The notes under the pieces were generated by a model. The model did no database searches, was not told the origin of the DNA, and saw only the letters and a program-made list of their open reading frames with translations. From Cytophagales bacterium (GTDB lineage Bacteria; Bacteroidota; Bacteroidia; Cytophagales; 172606-1), in NCBI GenBank assembly GCA_030446715.1, contig JAUJMU010000001.1, forward strand, positions 225,297-289,296: a DNA stretch of 64,000 bases. The letters run 5' to 3'. Positions 16,654 through 25,853 of the stretch are shown here, one piece after another. The position numbers and the translations under genes were made by a program. Each line of letters starts with the position of its first letter. Position 1 is the first letter of the stretch.

Positions 16654-17031
16654 ATGAACCAGCCTTTAAAACCTTCCGATGTAAAAAAGCTTTTTTTTGC
16701 CGCTGCCTGGGTACTGCTGCTGCTTGGCAGTTGCCGGAGAGAGGAGGAGGGACTCACCTCCCGGACGGGCAATCTGGAAATCACTTTCAGGGCCGTCAAC
16801 TCCACGGTCCGGTTCAGGGGATATTTTCTGTATTCAGAAGCGGTGTATTTTTCTGCGACCCCTGACCGGGAAAATCTATGGCTGAGGAGAGGCGGATCGG
16901 GGGTGAACCGGATTGATATCAAAGGGCTGAACCCCGGCAACTACGTAATTGTGGTTGAACTGGAAGGAGGAGGCACCACGGTCGGCTCCGTGCAGGTAAC
17001 GGCCAGCCAGACAAACCGGTTTGCCTTGTAA
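16654..17031 (+). CDS. Small lipoprotein of unknown function
   Basis: The 125-residue protein has a lipoprotein signal (KKLFFAAAWVLLLLGSC, lipobox LGSC). A short beta-rich domain follows, with ITFRAVNSTVRFRGYFLYSE, then RIDIKGLNPGNYVIVVELEG. The second segment looks like a carboxypeptidase-regulatory or prealbumin-like strand pair (GLNPGNYVI). I do not recognise a family. It lies after the sigma/FecR unit on the same strand with a gap of about 290 bases. Confidence 0.6.
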   Translation: MNQPLKPSDVKKLFFAAAWVLLLLGSCRREEEGLTSRTGNLEITFRAVNSTVRFRGYFLYSEAVYFSATPDRENLWLRRGGSGVNRIDIKGLNPGNYVIVVELEGGGTTVGSVQVTASQTNRFAL

Positions 17032-17037
17032 ATAGTT

Positions 17038-17160
17038 TTTAGCAGTTAGCGGTTAGCGGGACTGACAGGGGGGTTATGGTTATATGGCTGCATTGCTCAT
17101 TTCCCGGGCTCCGACAATTTAACCATATAACCATTCAACCTCATTTGTCAGTATCAACAT
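17038..17160. repeat. Spacer repeat of the GGTTATATGGCTG family
   Basis: After AGCAGTTAGCGGTTAGCGG the gap reads GGTTATGGTTATATGGCTGC and, about 35 bases later, inverted AACCATATAACCATTCAACC. The same inverted pair occurs at 46761-46874 and partly at 6836-6905. Confidence 0.6.
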
Positions 17161-17190
17161 TCTGCCGGGACCGGAAAACTGTATTCCTCA

Positions 17191-18210
17191 TTGCACTTCA
17201 TGACTGATAAAAAGAAACTGTTCCTGGTACTGATGCTGGCGCTGCGGATTGCGGCACCAGGGCACAGCCAATCCCTGCAAGGCCGGCTGCTTGTATCGGC
17301 CAGGCCTCCGCAAAAAAATATCGTGGCTTCGTACAACAAGTACGACACCGGAGGCAATACTTCTGCGGCCCACGATCAGGCGGATGTTTACAAGTGGTCG
17401 GCGCAATCCCCCTACCGCGCCGAAGGCTGGGGGTATTTCCGGCCCGACGGTACGGAAGTGCCCTACATCAAACGGGACCGCGACCTTGGGCAGACTTTTG
17501 TCTGTGAGGGCACTGCCGCCAAAAACCTGGCAGCGGTCACCGTACGGCTGGGCTTCGGCTCAAATGTGGTGCGGCCGGGCATGTACGGGCAGAACCTGTC
17601 CCTGCAGCTATTTGAAGTGACGGGCACCCCGGTGCTGAACACCAATGGCTCAGACGCCGGTACCGGGGCTTATCACGGTTTCCCGCACGACCGGAAGGGT
17701 AAAAATATTGATCCTGTCCGGGACGACTATTTTGAGGGCGAGCAGTACAAAAGCCTGGCGGTCTTCCGGGGCTATACTTTTCCCGGTAAAAAAGCCTTTG
17801 GCCTGCCCGACGAACAGGCCGGGGTGTCGCCGGACGATCCGCGGCTGAAAGGCAGGTACCTGGCGTTCCGCCTGCCGGCTGCCAGTGCCATCCGGCTGGA
17901 GCCGGGGAAGCGGTATGCATTTCTGATTATGATCGACAGCATCGGCAGGGAAAAGGGCTTTACCCTGGCAAACAACTATTACGGCAGCTACGCCGGTGGT
18001 CATGCCATCCGCCGGGACGGCAACGGCATCTTTCCGCCGGTGCCCGCCCGGCCGGAGAAAAACTTTACCGATCCGGAGAACACGGCGGCGCTGGCCTCGG
18101 CGCATTTCCCGGCGGATTTTGAACAGAGAACCCACATCTCTCCGGGAACGAACGGGTATCCGGATGTGGATACGTGGCGGGACATGGTCTTTTTTATTGA
18201 AGCAAGGTAG
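17191..18210 (+). CDS. Exported protein of unknown function
   Basis: The 339-residue protein has a signal peptide (KKKLFLVLMLALRIAAPGHSQ). The likely start is TTG 17191 or ATG 17200 (MTDKKKLF). The body is beta-rich and aromatic, with YIKRDRDLGQTFVCEGTAAK, LGFGSNVVRPGMYGQNLSLQ and LEPGKRYAFLIMIDS. These resemble carbohydrate-binding or lectin-like jelly-roll proteins that describe a flow of properties over time, but no family is certain. It is followed at 18263 by a CapA-like gene, probably in one unit. Confidence 0.6.
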   Translation: MHFMTDKKKLFLVLMLALRIAAPGHSQSLQGRLLVSARPPQKNIVASYNKYDTGGNTSAAHDQADVYKWSAQSPYRAEGWGYFRPDGTEVPYIKRDRDLGQTFVCEGTAAKNLAAVTVRLGFGSNVVRPGMYGQNLSLQLFEVTGTPVLNTNGSDAGTGAYHGFPHDRKGKNIDPVRDDYFEGEQYKSLAVFRGYTFPGKKAFGLPDEQAGVSPDDPRLKGRYLAFRLPAASAIRLEPGKRYAFLIMIDSIGREKGFTLANNYYGSYAGGHAIRRDGNGIFPPVPARPEKNFTDPENTAALASAHFPADFEQRTHISPGTNGYPDVDTWRDMVFFIEAR

Positions 18211-18262
18211 AAAGGGACACGAACTGCGTGAGTATAAAGAAGAATTGTTAAGATCAGAGCTT

Positions 18263-19446
18263 ATGAAAAGTAACCTGTATTCACCCTTCCGGAAAGGCGC
18301 AAAGAGCTGCCTCGTATTTCTGCTCCTGTTGGCGGCCCTGCCCGGCGCTTACGGTCAGCAGCCCTGGACGTGGCAGCCGAACAAGGGAAAGCAGCTATCC
18401 ATCCTGCTCTTTGGTGATACCAATCTCCAGAACCGCAAAGATCCGGGTGAAGCTTTCCGGCACGTATTGCCCACCCTCCGGCAGGCCGACGTGCGGATTG
18501 TAAACCTCGAAGGTCCTTTTGCCGGCACCTCTCAGGACCCCCGCCTGCCTGATGTGCCGCATAAGGAAAACTGGAAGCATTCGCAGCCGGAAATGGTGAA
18601 GGGACTGGTACACGCCGGCATTGATATAGTGGGCGTTGCCAACAATGTAACTTACCCGTGGATGGCCCTGATGAGGAGTATTCAGGTTTTACGGGAAAAC
18701 AACATCCGTTACGCCGGCGGCGGAGAGAACCTAAAAGAAGCTCATGCACCCGTAATCATGGAAAAAACGGTGTGAAAATCGGTTTTTTGTCGTACGCCTG
18801 TACCGTTTTTCCCTACCAGCACGCTGCTACTGACGCCGTACCGGGCATTGCTTCCGTACGGGTAGACACGTATTACAAACCAGTGCGCAACCTGGACAAG
18901 CCGGGCATGAACATGGAAACCACCACCATTCCCCAGCCCGAAGAACTAAGCCGCATGCGCGACGACATCCGGAGTCTGCGGGCAAAGGCCGACGTGGTCA
19001 TTGTTTCGTACCACTGGGGCGTGTCGGATCACCAGCCGCTGCTGGACTACCAGGTTACGGTTGCCCACGAAGCGGTTGAGGCCGGTGCCGACGTGATCAT
19101 GGGTCACGGCAACCACCTGGTGGCCGCCGTGGAAACCTACAAAACCAAACCGATCTTCTACGGCTTGGGCAACTTTGCCTTTGACCGGGAAAAAATGCGT
19201 AACCGCCTGAAAGAAGGGCTGGCAGTGAAGGTAGACGTAAAAAACAACAAGCTGGACCGCATTTCCTTCCTTCCGCTGATGCGCGACGAGGCCAGCAACC
19301 CGGTGTTTCTAGACCCCGCTACCGGGCCGGGAGCAGCGGTATTCCGGCAGGTAAAAGAACTCACCGGCAATCTGTCGGCCCTGAAAATTGAAGGAAAAGA
19401 AATAATCGTATCCGCCGGCCGGATCAGCGCCACCGCCGGCAGATAG
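18263..19446 (+). pseudogene. CapA-family metallophosphatase-like protein, one frameshift
   Basis: Two overlapping frames together make one CapA/PgsA-like protein of about 394 residues with a signal peptide (CLVFLLLLAALPGAYG). Family motifs run across both frames: SILLFGDTN, VRIVNLEGPFAG, GIDIVGVANN in the first, and VIVSYHWGVSD, AGADVIMGHGNHLV, KPIFYGLGNFAFD in the second. The break is at a run of six A (18762-18767). One more A would restore EKNGVKIGFLSYA. CapA proteins act in poly-glutamate or capsule handling. The lesion may be a sequence error. Confidence 0.8.
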
Positions 19447-19474
19447 TAGCGTCGTTGCAGTGCAACGACGCTAC
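19446..19474. terminator. Near-perfect palindrome after the CapA-like gene
   Basis: Arms GTAGCGTCGTTGCA (19446-19459) and TGCAACGACGCTAC (19461-19474) surround a single base, beginning at the last base of the stop codon. In RNA it would form a long hairpin. There is no T-run, so it is either a terminator-like barrier or a REP-type element. Confidence 0.55.
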
Positions 19475-19500
19475 ATTGATCCATTTTACCTGTGAACAGC

Positions 19501-20634
19501 ATGAAAGGAAACAAACTATTGCATAAAACAAGCATTGTTGCGGTTTTATTTACCGTACTCATCACTGCTTTTACCGGCACGACTCAGGCCCAGCCGCCTC
19601 TCGGTTACCAGTTGCGCCTCGAGCCGGTGTGGTCGCGGGTAGCCGACGCCCTGGGCGAACCGGGTTCGGTAGAAAGTGCCGAGTTTTCTCCCGACGGAAA
19701 ATACATTGTCAGCGGCACCAAGTACGATCATTCGGTTGTGATGTGGCGCACCTCCGACGGTACCGAATTGTGGCGTCAGTACGCAAAGCAGGAAGTCGAA
19801 CGGGTCGGATGGTCGGCCGACGGCAAGTACGTAGCCGCCGCCAGTGAAGATTTTCTGGTTACCGTCTACGAATCCAAAACCGGCAAAGTGGTCAAAACCT
19901 TAAAGCATACGCAGGGAATTGACGGCCTGACGTGGTCCAACAAGGGCAGTCTGCTGGCTACTGGTGAGGAGGGAGCCCAGGGGGGAACAGGGCCGTCAAA
20001 AGGAGTCATCCGGATTTTCAGTATGCCCGCCGGCAACGGGATCAAAGTGCTGGATTTTGGCAGTACCACCAACGAACTGTTCTTTTCCAATGACGACCAG
20101 TACCTGCTGGCCGTTGGTCACGGCAACATCAAAATCTACAAGGTGGCCGACTGGTCGCTGGTGCAGACGCTGAAAACGGACTATTACGTAACGTTCACCA
20201 GCGGCGTCTTTTCGCCGGATGCGCAGTACGTGGCGGCAGTCGGCAGCAGCAAGGACGTGAGGGGGAACATTTTCGTCTGGGAATGGAAAACCGGCAAACC
20301 GGTGAAGCATTTCAACCACACGGGCAAGAAAATAGAATCGGTTACGTGGCACCCCAACGGCCGGTACATTGCCCACGCCGGTCACGATCCGTACATCTAC
20401 ATCTACCGCGTAGCCGACATATTCCGGTACGGCAACGATGCGATTCCGGTGGCGCACAAAGCCTGGGCCGGGGACCACGCCGAGTACATTGATTTCAACG
20501 CCGATGGCAGCTTTCTGGTCAGTGCCCACCAGAACGGCCTGATCAAGCTCTGGGTCTGGATGGGAGAAGAATCGGATCTGAATGCCACCCGGCACCAATG
20601 GATTCTGAAACAGCAAACTGACGCGGGGAACTAA
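19501..20634 (+). CDS. Exported WD40-repeat protein
   Basis: From ATG 19501 (or GTG 19492) the protein is about 377 residues. It has a signal peptide (SIVAVLFTVLITAFTGTTQAQ) and then WD40 blades: SAEFSPDGKYIVSGTKYDHSVVMW, VGWSADGKYVAAASEDFLVTVY, LTWSNKGSLLATG and ATWHPNGRYIAHAG types. The propeller is probably a periplasmic binding scaffold. A second, similar WD40 protein lies at 22213, and the two flank a CE15-like esterase gene. Confidence 0.8.
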   Translation: MKGNKLLHKTSIVAVLFTVLITAFTGTTQAQPPLGYQLRLEPVWSRVADALGEPGSVESAEFSPDGKYIVSGTKYDHSVVMWRTSDGTELWRQYAKQEVERVGWSADGKYVAAASEDFLVTVYESKTGKVVKTLKHTQGIDGLTWSNKGSLLATGEEGAQGGTGPSKGVIRIFSMPAGNGIKVLDFGSTTNELFFSNDDQYLLAVGHGNIKIYKVADWSLVQTLKTDYYVTFTSGVFSPDAQYVAAVGSSKDVRGNIFVWEWKTGKPVKHFNHTGKKIESVTWHPNGRYIAHAGHDPYIYIYRVADIFRYGNDAIPVAHKAWAGDHAEYIDFNADGSFLVSAHQNGLIKLWVWMGEESDLNATRHQWILKQQTDAGN

Positions 20635-20789
20635 AGCGACCCGTACCGGCAGATATACGTAAACTTTTGTACCTTACCCGTACCACTGATTTATACTGGT
20701 ATGAATTGGAGACCATTGTTGTATTTGATAATCAAATAAATGTTCCCCAATTCATCCGTTTGATCATATTCACCTGGTATTTTTCGCCC

Positions 20790-22088
20790 ATGAAAAAACC
20801 TATCCTGTACTGCTTCGTCCTGCTCCTGCTGGCAGCTTCCGGAGCGGCATATGCGCAGCCCGCCGATGCCAACTACGACGAGTCGAAAGTGGGGGCATAC
20901 ACCCTGCCCGACCCGCTGCAAGGTCCGGATGGCAGAAAGATCACTTCCGCCAAAGCGTGGACCGGCGGGCAGCGGGCCGCCGTGCTGAACCTTTTTGCCG
21001 GACACGTGTACGGCCGGATGCCCGGCAAGCCGAAGAACATGCACTTCAAGGTAGTATCGGAAGACAAAAACGCCCTGGGCGGCAAAGCCATCCGGAAGCA
21101 GATTACCGTGTTTTTTACCCGCGCGGCCGATTCGCCCGGCATGGACGTGCTGCTGTACCTGCCCAAAAGCGCCAAAGGTCCGGTGCCGGTGTTTACAGGA
21201 TTAAATTTCTGCGGTAACCACTGCGTAAGTGCCGACCCCGGCATTGCCCTTTCCGGTAGCTGGATGCGCAACAGCGCCGACTACAAAACCGTCAACAACC
21301 AGGCTACCGAAGCCTCCCGGGGCATCCACAGCCGCCGCTGGCCGGTGGAGGAGTTGATTGACAAAGGCTACGGGCTGGCAACCGTTTACTACGGCGACCT
21401 CGAACCCGACCACGAAGCCGGCTGGAAAACGGGCATCCGGACCACGATGCAAAAGGAGCTGAACACCAGGCCGGAGGAATGGTCAGCAATCGGTGCGTGG
21501 GCGTGGGGTCTGAGCCGACTGATGGATTATCTGGAAACCGACCCCGCTGTAAACGCGAAGCAGGTGGTGGTGACCGGCCATTCCCGCTTAGGCAAAGCCG
21601 CCCTCTGGGCTGCGGCCAATGATCTCCGTTTTGCAATGATTGTTTCAAATAATTCCGGGGAAGGCGGCAACTCACTGGCCCGCCGCAACTACGGCGAAAC
21701 CGTAAAGCGCATCAATACCGCCTTTCCGTACTGGTTTGTGGCAAAGTACAGGGAATACAACGACGCCGTGGACCGGTTGCCCGTAGACCAGCACATGCTG
21801 CTGGCCCTGATGGCCCCGCGGCCGCTGTACGTAGCCAGTGCCGAAGAGGACCAGTGGGCCGACCCGAAAGGCGAATTTCTGGGAGCCCGGCACGCGGAAC
21901 CGGTGTACGCCCTGTTTGGCAAAAAAGGCCTGGCTACGGAAGGGATGCCCGCGGTGAATCAGCCGGTGGGCGAGACGGTCCGGTACCACATCCGCACCGG
22001 TAAGCACGACATTACGGCCTATGACTGGCAGCAGTACATGGCCTTTGCCGATAAATACTTCCGGCAAGGTAAAGCGGCAGTCCGGTAG
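20790..22088 (+). CDS. CE15-like glucuronoyl esterase
   Basis: From the ATG at 20790 the protein (432 residues) has a signal peptide (FVLLLLAASGAAYAQ) and an alpha/beta-hydrolase fold. The nucleophile motif is GHSRLGKAALWAAANDLRF (Ser in GHSRLG), with GEGGNSLARRNYGE after it. A late His in TGKHDITAYDW is probably catalytic. This matches bacterial carbohydrate esterase family 15, which cleaves ester links between lignin and glucuronic acid of xylan. Neighbours (WD40 proteins, enolase-superfamily enzyme) support uronate-polysaccharide use. Confidence 0.82.
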   Translation: MKKPILYCFVLLLLAASGAAYAQPADANYDESKVGAYTLPDPLQGPDGRKITSAKAWTGGQRAAVLNLFAGHVYGRMPGKPKNMHFKVVSEDKNALGGKAIRKQITVFFTRAADSPGMDVLLYLPKSAKGPVPVFTGLNFCGNHCVSADPGIALSGSWMRNSADYKTVNNQATEASRGIHSRRWPVEELIDKGYGLATVYYGDLEPDHEAGWKTGIRTTMQKELNTRPEEWSAIGAWAWGLSRLMDYLETDPAVNAKQVVVTGHSRLGKAALWAAANDLRFAMIVSNNSGEGGNSLARRNYGETVKRINTAFPYWFVAKYREYNDAVDRLPVDQHMLLALMAPRPLYVASAEEDQWADPKGEFLGARHAEPVYALFGKKGLATEGMPAVNQPVGETVRYHIRTGKHDITAYDWQQYMAFADKYFRQGKAAVR

Positions 22089-22170
22089 TCCGGTTTTTCT
22101 TTGCGAAAACCTTTGCGTTTTTGCGTGAACCAGCTTTTTCACGCAAAGAGAAAAACCGCAAAATAGCTCA
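22085..22170. repeat. Spacer with iterated TTTGCG words
   Basis: The gap has CTTTGCGAAAACCTTTGCG, then TTTTTGCGTGAACC, then the inverted CACGCAAAGAG and CCGCAAA. It is another word-iteration spacer. Confidence 0.5.
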
Positions 22171-22212
22171 GGAGCAAACAATCATTCTTACTTAAGGCTT
22201 AAATTCCCGATC

Positions 22213-23403
22213 ATGCACACGAAGCACATTTTGTCTTCCCGGTCAGCCCTGCTGCCGGTCATGCTGGCGGCTTCCCTGTTTGCTGCCTGTACCGGCAAGG
22301 GTGACCAGCAGGCAGTCAGTACCGATTCTGCTTCCACTCCGGCTACGCTTACCTCGGCTGAGGAATCTTCGCCTGTAGCATTTGAAAATGTATGGGTGAA
22401 GCTGGGCGATTCGGAGGGCGGCATTGACTGCGAATGTGGCATTGCTTCCATTGAGTCGGCGGAGTTTTCACCGGACGGCAAATACATCGTTTCCGGCTCC
22501 AAAAAAGGCCGGGACGTGATCATGTGGGAAACGGAAACGGGCAACAGGAAGTGGGAGAAAAAGCTGGCCGAAGAGATTGAAGCTGTGGCCTTCTCCCGCG
22601 ATGGCCGTTACGTAGCCATTGGCGGCGAAGACAAATCCATTCACATCCTCAACGCGGGTGACGGCAGGGAAGTAAAGCTGCTCAAACTGACCGCCCCCAT
22701 TGACGGCATGCGCTTCTCCAACAAAGGCGACCTGCTGGTGGGCGGCGATGAGGCCGGCCTGATCCACGTGTGGCGCACTTCCGACTGGAAGGAAACCCAC
22801 ACCGCCAGACAAGGCGACGACGAAGCGGCGGGAGGTCCTAAAGGAAAGCATGCCGACATCAATTCGATTGACTTCACCAGCGACGACCAGTACATGAGCA
22901 CGGCCGGCCGCAACAGCGTCGTGAAGCTCTGGAAAGTATCGGATATGAGCCTCGTGCGTACGCTGGAAGGTCACACCGGCTCCGTAAAATCAGCCCGTAT
23001 TTCGCCGGACGGCAAGCTGGTCGCCTCGGCCTCCGCCGACCCGGATACGCTGAAAGGTGACAATTCCGTGCGGGTATGGGATTTTACCGGCCGGCAACTG
23101 GCCCATTTCAAACATCCCAAGGGCATGGAAGCGGTGGAGTTTTCACCTTCCGGCAAATTTCTGCTGGCTGGTGGGCGGCAGGGGGGCGGCTACGACGTCA
23201 AAGCCACCACCAACGGCTTTGTCTACGCCTACGCCATACCGGCCAATCCGCAAACGGAAGAGATCAAACTGGTAAACAAACTACCCGTTTTCCGCTCCGA
23301 ATACCTGCATTTTACGCAGGATGGCAAGCGGCTGGTTACGTCGCACGAAGACGGTACGCTGCGGCTGTGGAACGTGAAGGGGCCGGGGGTGAGGCCCCGA
23401 TAG
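22213..23403 (+). CDS. WD40-repeat lipoprotein
   Basis: The 396-residue protein has a lipoprotein signal ending in LFAAC (residues about 22-26) and at least six WD40 blades. Examples are SAEFSPDGKYIVSGSKKGRD, VAFSRDGRYVAIGGEDKSIH, SIDFTSDDQYMSTAGRNSVV and SARISPDGKLVASASA. It is clearly related to the exported WD40 protein at 19501, and both share the SAEFSPDGKYIVSG block. It is probably a binding scaffold on the periplasmic face. It ends 31 bases before the enolase-superfamily gene. Confidence 0.82.
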   Translation: MHTKHILSSRSALLPVMLAASLFAACTGKGDQQAVSTDSASTPATLTSAEESSPVAFENVWVKLGDSEGGIDCECGIASIESAEFSPDGKYIVSGSKKGRDVIMWETETGNRKWEKKLAEEIEAVAFSRDGRYVAIGGEDKSIHILNAGDGREVKLLKLTAPIDGMRFSNKGDLLVGGDEAGLIHVWRTSDWKETHTARQGDDEAAGGPKGKHADINSIDFTSDDQYMSTAGRNSVVKLWKVSDMSLVRTLEGHTGSVKSARISPDGKLVASASADPDTLKGDNSVRVWDFTGRQLAHFKHPKGMEAVEFSPSGKFLLAGGRQGGGYDVKATTNGFVYAYAIPANPQTEEIKLVNKLPVFRSEYLHFTQDGKRLVTSHEDGTLRLWNVKGPGVRPR

Positions 23404-23434
23404 CTTGCGTCTCAAATCTAAAATCTGCCTTATC

Positions 23435-24670
23435 ATGAAAACCTCCCGCCGACAGTTTCTCCAAACCGCCGCACAGGCAGGCTTTCTGGCCGCAGTGGCC
23501 CCGTCCGACATTGCGGGTGCCCGTACCCCCGCCGCCCGTTTTGCCGATACGCCGGGCCTGTTTAACCTGCACGGGCTGATCAAATCGCCGGTAACCATTG
23601 CTTCGGCAGACATTGTGCGGGCGGAGAAGGAACTGTTCGTGCGGGTAGTTTCCAAAGACGGCGTCACGGGCATCACGCAGGCCAACCAGCGGATGGAAAA
23701 CCTCTACTCCATGCTGAACGGGATGATCATTCCTTTCTTTAACGGAAAGGATGCCCGCGACATCGAGTTTCTGGTAGACGAAGTGTACCGCGTGGAGAGC
23801 CATTACAAATACGCTGGCATGCCCTTCTGGAACTGCGTGGGCCACGTAGAAATTGCCATCTGGGATATGCTGGGCAAAACCGCCGGCAAGCCGGTGCACC
23901 AGTTGCTGGGCAAACCGGTGCGTACCGAGGTGCCGGTGTACCTGTCGAGCCTCACCCGCGAGACTACTCCCGAAAAGGAAGCCGCCGACCTGGCGCAGAA
24001 ACTGGCCGAAACGGGAGCCAAAGCCATCAAAATCAAAGTCGGCGGCCGGATGCGGAACACGCCGGAAGACGAAGCCCGTACCCGCAGCCTGCTGCCGCAA
24101 CTGCGCAAGGTGCTGGGCAACGACATCACCATTTACGCCGACGCCAACAGTTCGTACACCGTAGAAGAAGGCATTGCCGTCGGCAAGTTTCTGGAAGATC
24201 ACAACGTAACCATTTTTGAGGAGCCCTGCCCGTGGGAAGACTACGAGGGCAACCGCAGAGTAACCGCCGCCCTGAAAAAGGTAAAAGTAGCCGGCGGCGA
24301 ACAGGACTCCAGCGCACTCCGGTTTGCAGATATCATCCGGACCCGCGTGTACGACGTCGTGCAGCCCGACCTGTACTACAACGGCGGCATCATCCGGGGT
24401 TACCGGGTGGCACAGATGGCCGCCAAAGCCGGTATGGGCGTGGCCCCGCACAGCCCCAAAGCTGATCCGCTGGAGGCGCCGTTTCTGCACCTGGCCACAG
24501 TAATTCCCAATCTGGAAGGTTTTCAGGAATATCCGGCCCGGCCCGGCAGGCAGCCATCGTGGTACACACCCCACATTCTTGTGAAAGACGGTAAGCTTTC
24601 CGTTCCGGCGGGGCCGGGGCTGGGCATTGTCTACGACGAGGCAATCTGGAAGAAGGCGGAGAAGGTGTAA
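23435..24670 (+). CDS. Enolase-superfamily enzyme (mandelate racemase/MLE type), Tat-exported
   Basis: From ATG 23435 the 411-residue protein has a twin-arginine signal (KTSRRQFLQTAAQAGFLAAVA). Superfamily motifs are present: KIKVGG (KxK), YADANSSY (metal Asp), FEEPCPWED (metal Glu), AGGEQDSS (metal Glu) and APHSPK (His of the His/Asp dyad). This places it near mandelate racemase or sugar-acid dehydratases. A sugar-acid substrate is inferred from its place next to the CE15-like esterase. Confidence 0.8.
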   Translation: MKTSRRQFLQTAAQAGFLAAVAPSDIAGARTPAARFADTPGLFNLHGLIKSPVTIASADIVRAEKELFVRVVSKDGVTGITQANQRMENLYSMLNGMIIPFFNGKDARDIEFLVDEVYRVESHYKYAGMPFWNCVGHVEIAIWDMLGKTAGKPVHQLLGKPVRTEVPVYLSSLTRETTPEKEAADLAQKLAETGAKAIKIKVGGRMRNTPEDEARTRSLLPQLRKVLGNDITIYADANSSYTVEEGIAVGKFLEDHNVTIFEEPCPWEDYEGNRRVTAALKKVKVAGGEQDSSALRFADIIRTRVYDVVQPDLYYNGGIIRGYRVAQMAAKAGMGVAPHSPKADPLEAPFLHLATVIPNLEGFQEYPARPGRQPSWYTPHILVKDGKLSVPAGPGLGIVYDEAIWKKAEKV

Positions 24671-24996
24671 CCGGTCATCTGCGGGCGGATAAACTGCCAA
24701 AACAGATCAGTCTTTCCAGATAAGTTTATCTATCAAAAATCCGGAAAGGCGGTATGGGTGATCAGCGATAAACAGTCCTCGGTTTTACCCGTGGGTGGAA
24801 GCGGGTTATGCCGAAACCGTTTAAGTGGTTTTTAATGACTTTTGCCCCTCCCCAACGGTTAAAACCGTGGGCTATTGATACCCATCCTGCTCTGGGGGCC
24901 ATAGAATCAGCCCTGTTTAACGCTGATTACGAACACCCTTCAGAGGAATGAAATCCGTTTCCGTTTTTTTACTTTGAAGACTGAACCGGAGATGCA
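24671..24996. other. Gene-free gap with AACGGTT palindromes
   Basis: No gene is seen in 326 bp. Positions 24855-24868 form ACGGTT-AA-AACCGT within CAACGGTTAAAACCGTGGGC. Related half-words (CGGTTTTACCCGTGGG, GAAACCGTTTAAG) lie just before it, so it looks like another decayed word-type spacer. Confidence 0.45.
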
Positions 24997-25293
24997 CTAG
25001 TCCACGAACTGACTGCGCAGCTTTTCGCTGGCGTCCCGGAGACAGTTGTTCCACGATGAACCCGTGCCCTCGGCGAACAGGTTATTGCCGGGTACGCCCA
25101 GCCGCCAGCGTGCTACCTTGTTGTTGTCGGGGTTGCTGCCTTCTTCCCGCAGGTACACATCAGCGGCTACAATATCGTTGCGGAAGCGCATGACCCGGCG
25201 GAGTTCCTTTTCTACCTGGTCTTTTATTTCGGGAGTTTCCTGAAAACCAACTGTCTGCAAGTCCATTTTGATATTATCCACTGAATATTCCAT
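24997..25293 (-). CDS. HPF/RaiA-like ribosome hibernation protein
   Basis: The 98-residue protein has the shape of the HPF/YfiA family: MDLQTVGFQETPEIKDQVEK, LRRVMRFRNDIVAADVYLRE, then a basic/aromatic strand RWRLGVPGNNLFAEG. Such proteins bind 30S subunits and stabilise idle 70S or 100S ribosomes when growth slows. It is a short-form member. It seems monocistronic, with a small gene of unknown function upstream. Confidence 0.65.
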   Translation of the reverse strand: MEYSVDNIKMDLQTVGFQETPEIKDQVEKELRRVMRFRNDIVAADVYLREEGSNPDNNKVARWRLGVPGNNLFAEGTGSSWNNCLRDASEKLRSQFVD

Positions 25294-25510
25294 AGCTTTA
25301 AGAGATTAAGTTGTCTGGTAAAACAATTTCCGGCCTGATTCCCGGTCAGGCGAGGCAATAACAGTTTTCTGTTTACTGACTCCCCTTATTTGGTAATACG
25401 GGTAACCGGGGAAGATGTTCAGATTTCGGGAAATGAGGTATCCAGCCACTGCGCAAGCTGCAGACGGGCAAACCCAGGCAGGATCAGGGGTGATATCAGG
25501 CAGTGTGAGG

Positions 25511-25762
25511 CTAGCCCTTTTGCCGGGCAGCGGCAATGGCGGATAGCAGTTCTTCGTCGGGCAATGCCTCTGACCAGTCTTCGGGTAGCTGGAGCCGGAC
25601 CGTCTGGGCTTTGCCGCCGGGCGTACATACCACGGTTACGGTTCCGTCGGCGGTGGTTGTTATTTCGGCCGCTTTTTCCGCCGCTGCGCCACTTACGCCG
25701 GCAAATGCCTGTATGCAATTCCAGGTGATATTTTCCTGATCAGTTACTTCGCGTCCTTCCAT
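25511..25762 (-). CDS. Small protein of unknown function
   Basis: The 83-residue open frame is acidic and alanine-rich (AFAGVSGAAAEKAAEITTTAD), followed by a beta-like pair GTVTVVCTPGGKAQTVRLQL and LPDEELLSAIAAARQKG. No signal peptide or membrane segment is seen. Codon use looks like neighbouring genes, so it is probably real. I do not recognise a family. Confidence 0.45.
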   Translation of the reverse strand: MEGREVTDQENITWNCIQAFAGVSGAAAEKAAEITTTADGTVTVVCTPGGKAQTVRLQLPEDWSEALPDEELLSAIAAARQKG

Positions 25763-25853
25763 GGGAGAATTTTAGTTTCCGTACAGACGGAAACTGCCGG
25801 TCAAATGTTGCTACCCATCTAACTTCGCCCATCTCAGGTCTCCTGTCCGGATC

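Noticed and set aside
18762-18767. Programmed frameshift at the A6 run of the CapA-like gene
   Set aside because: The run is too short and no stimulating structure is evident; similar breaks at other homopolymers favour sequence error.
23336-24700. 454-codon minus-strand open frame over the enolase-superfamily gene
   Set aside because: Shadow frame; the enolase product on the + strand has all catalytic motifs.
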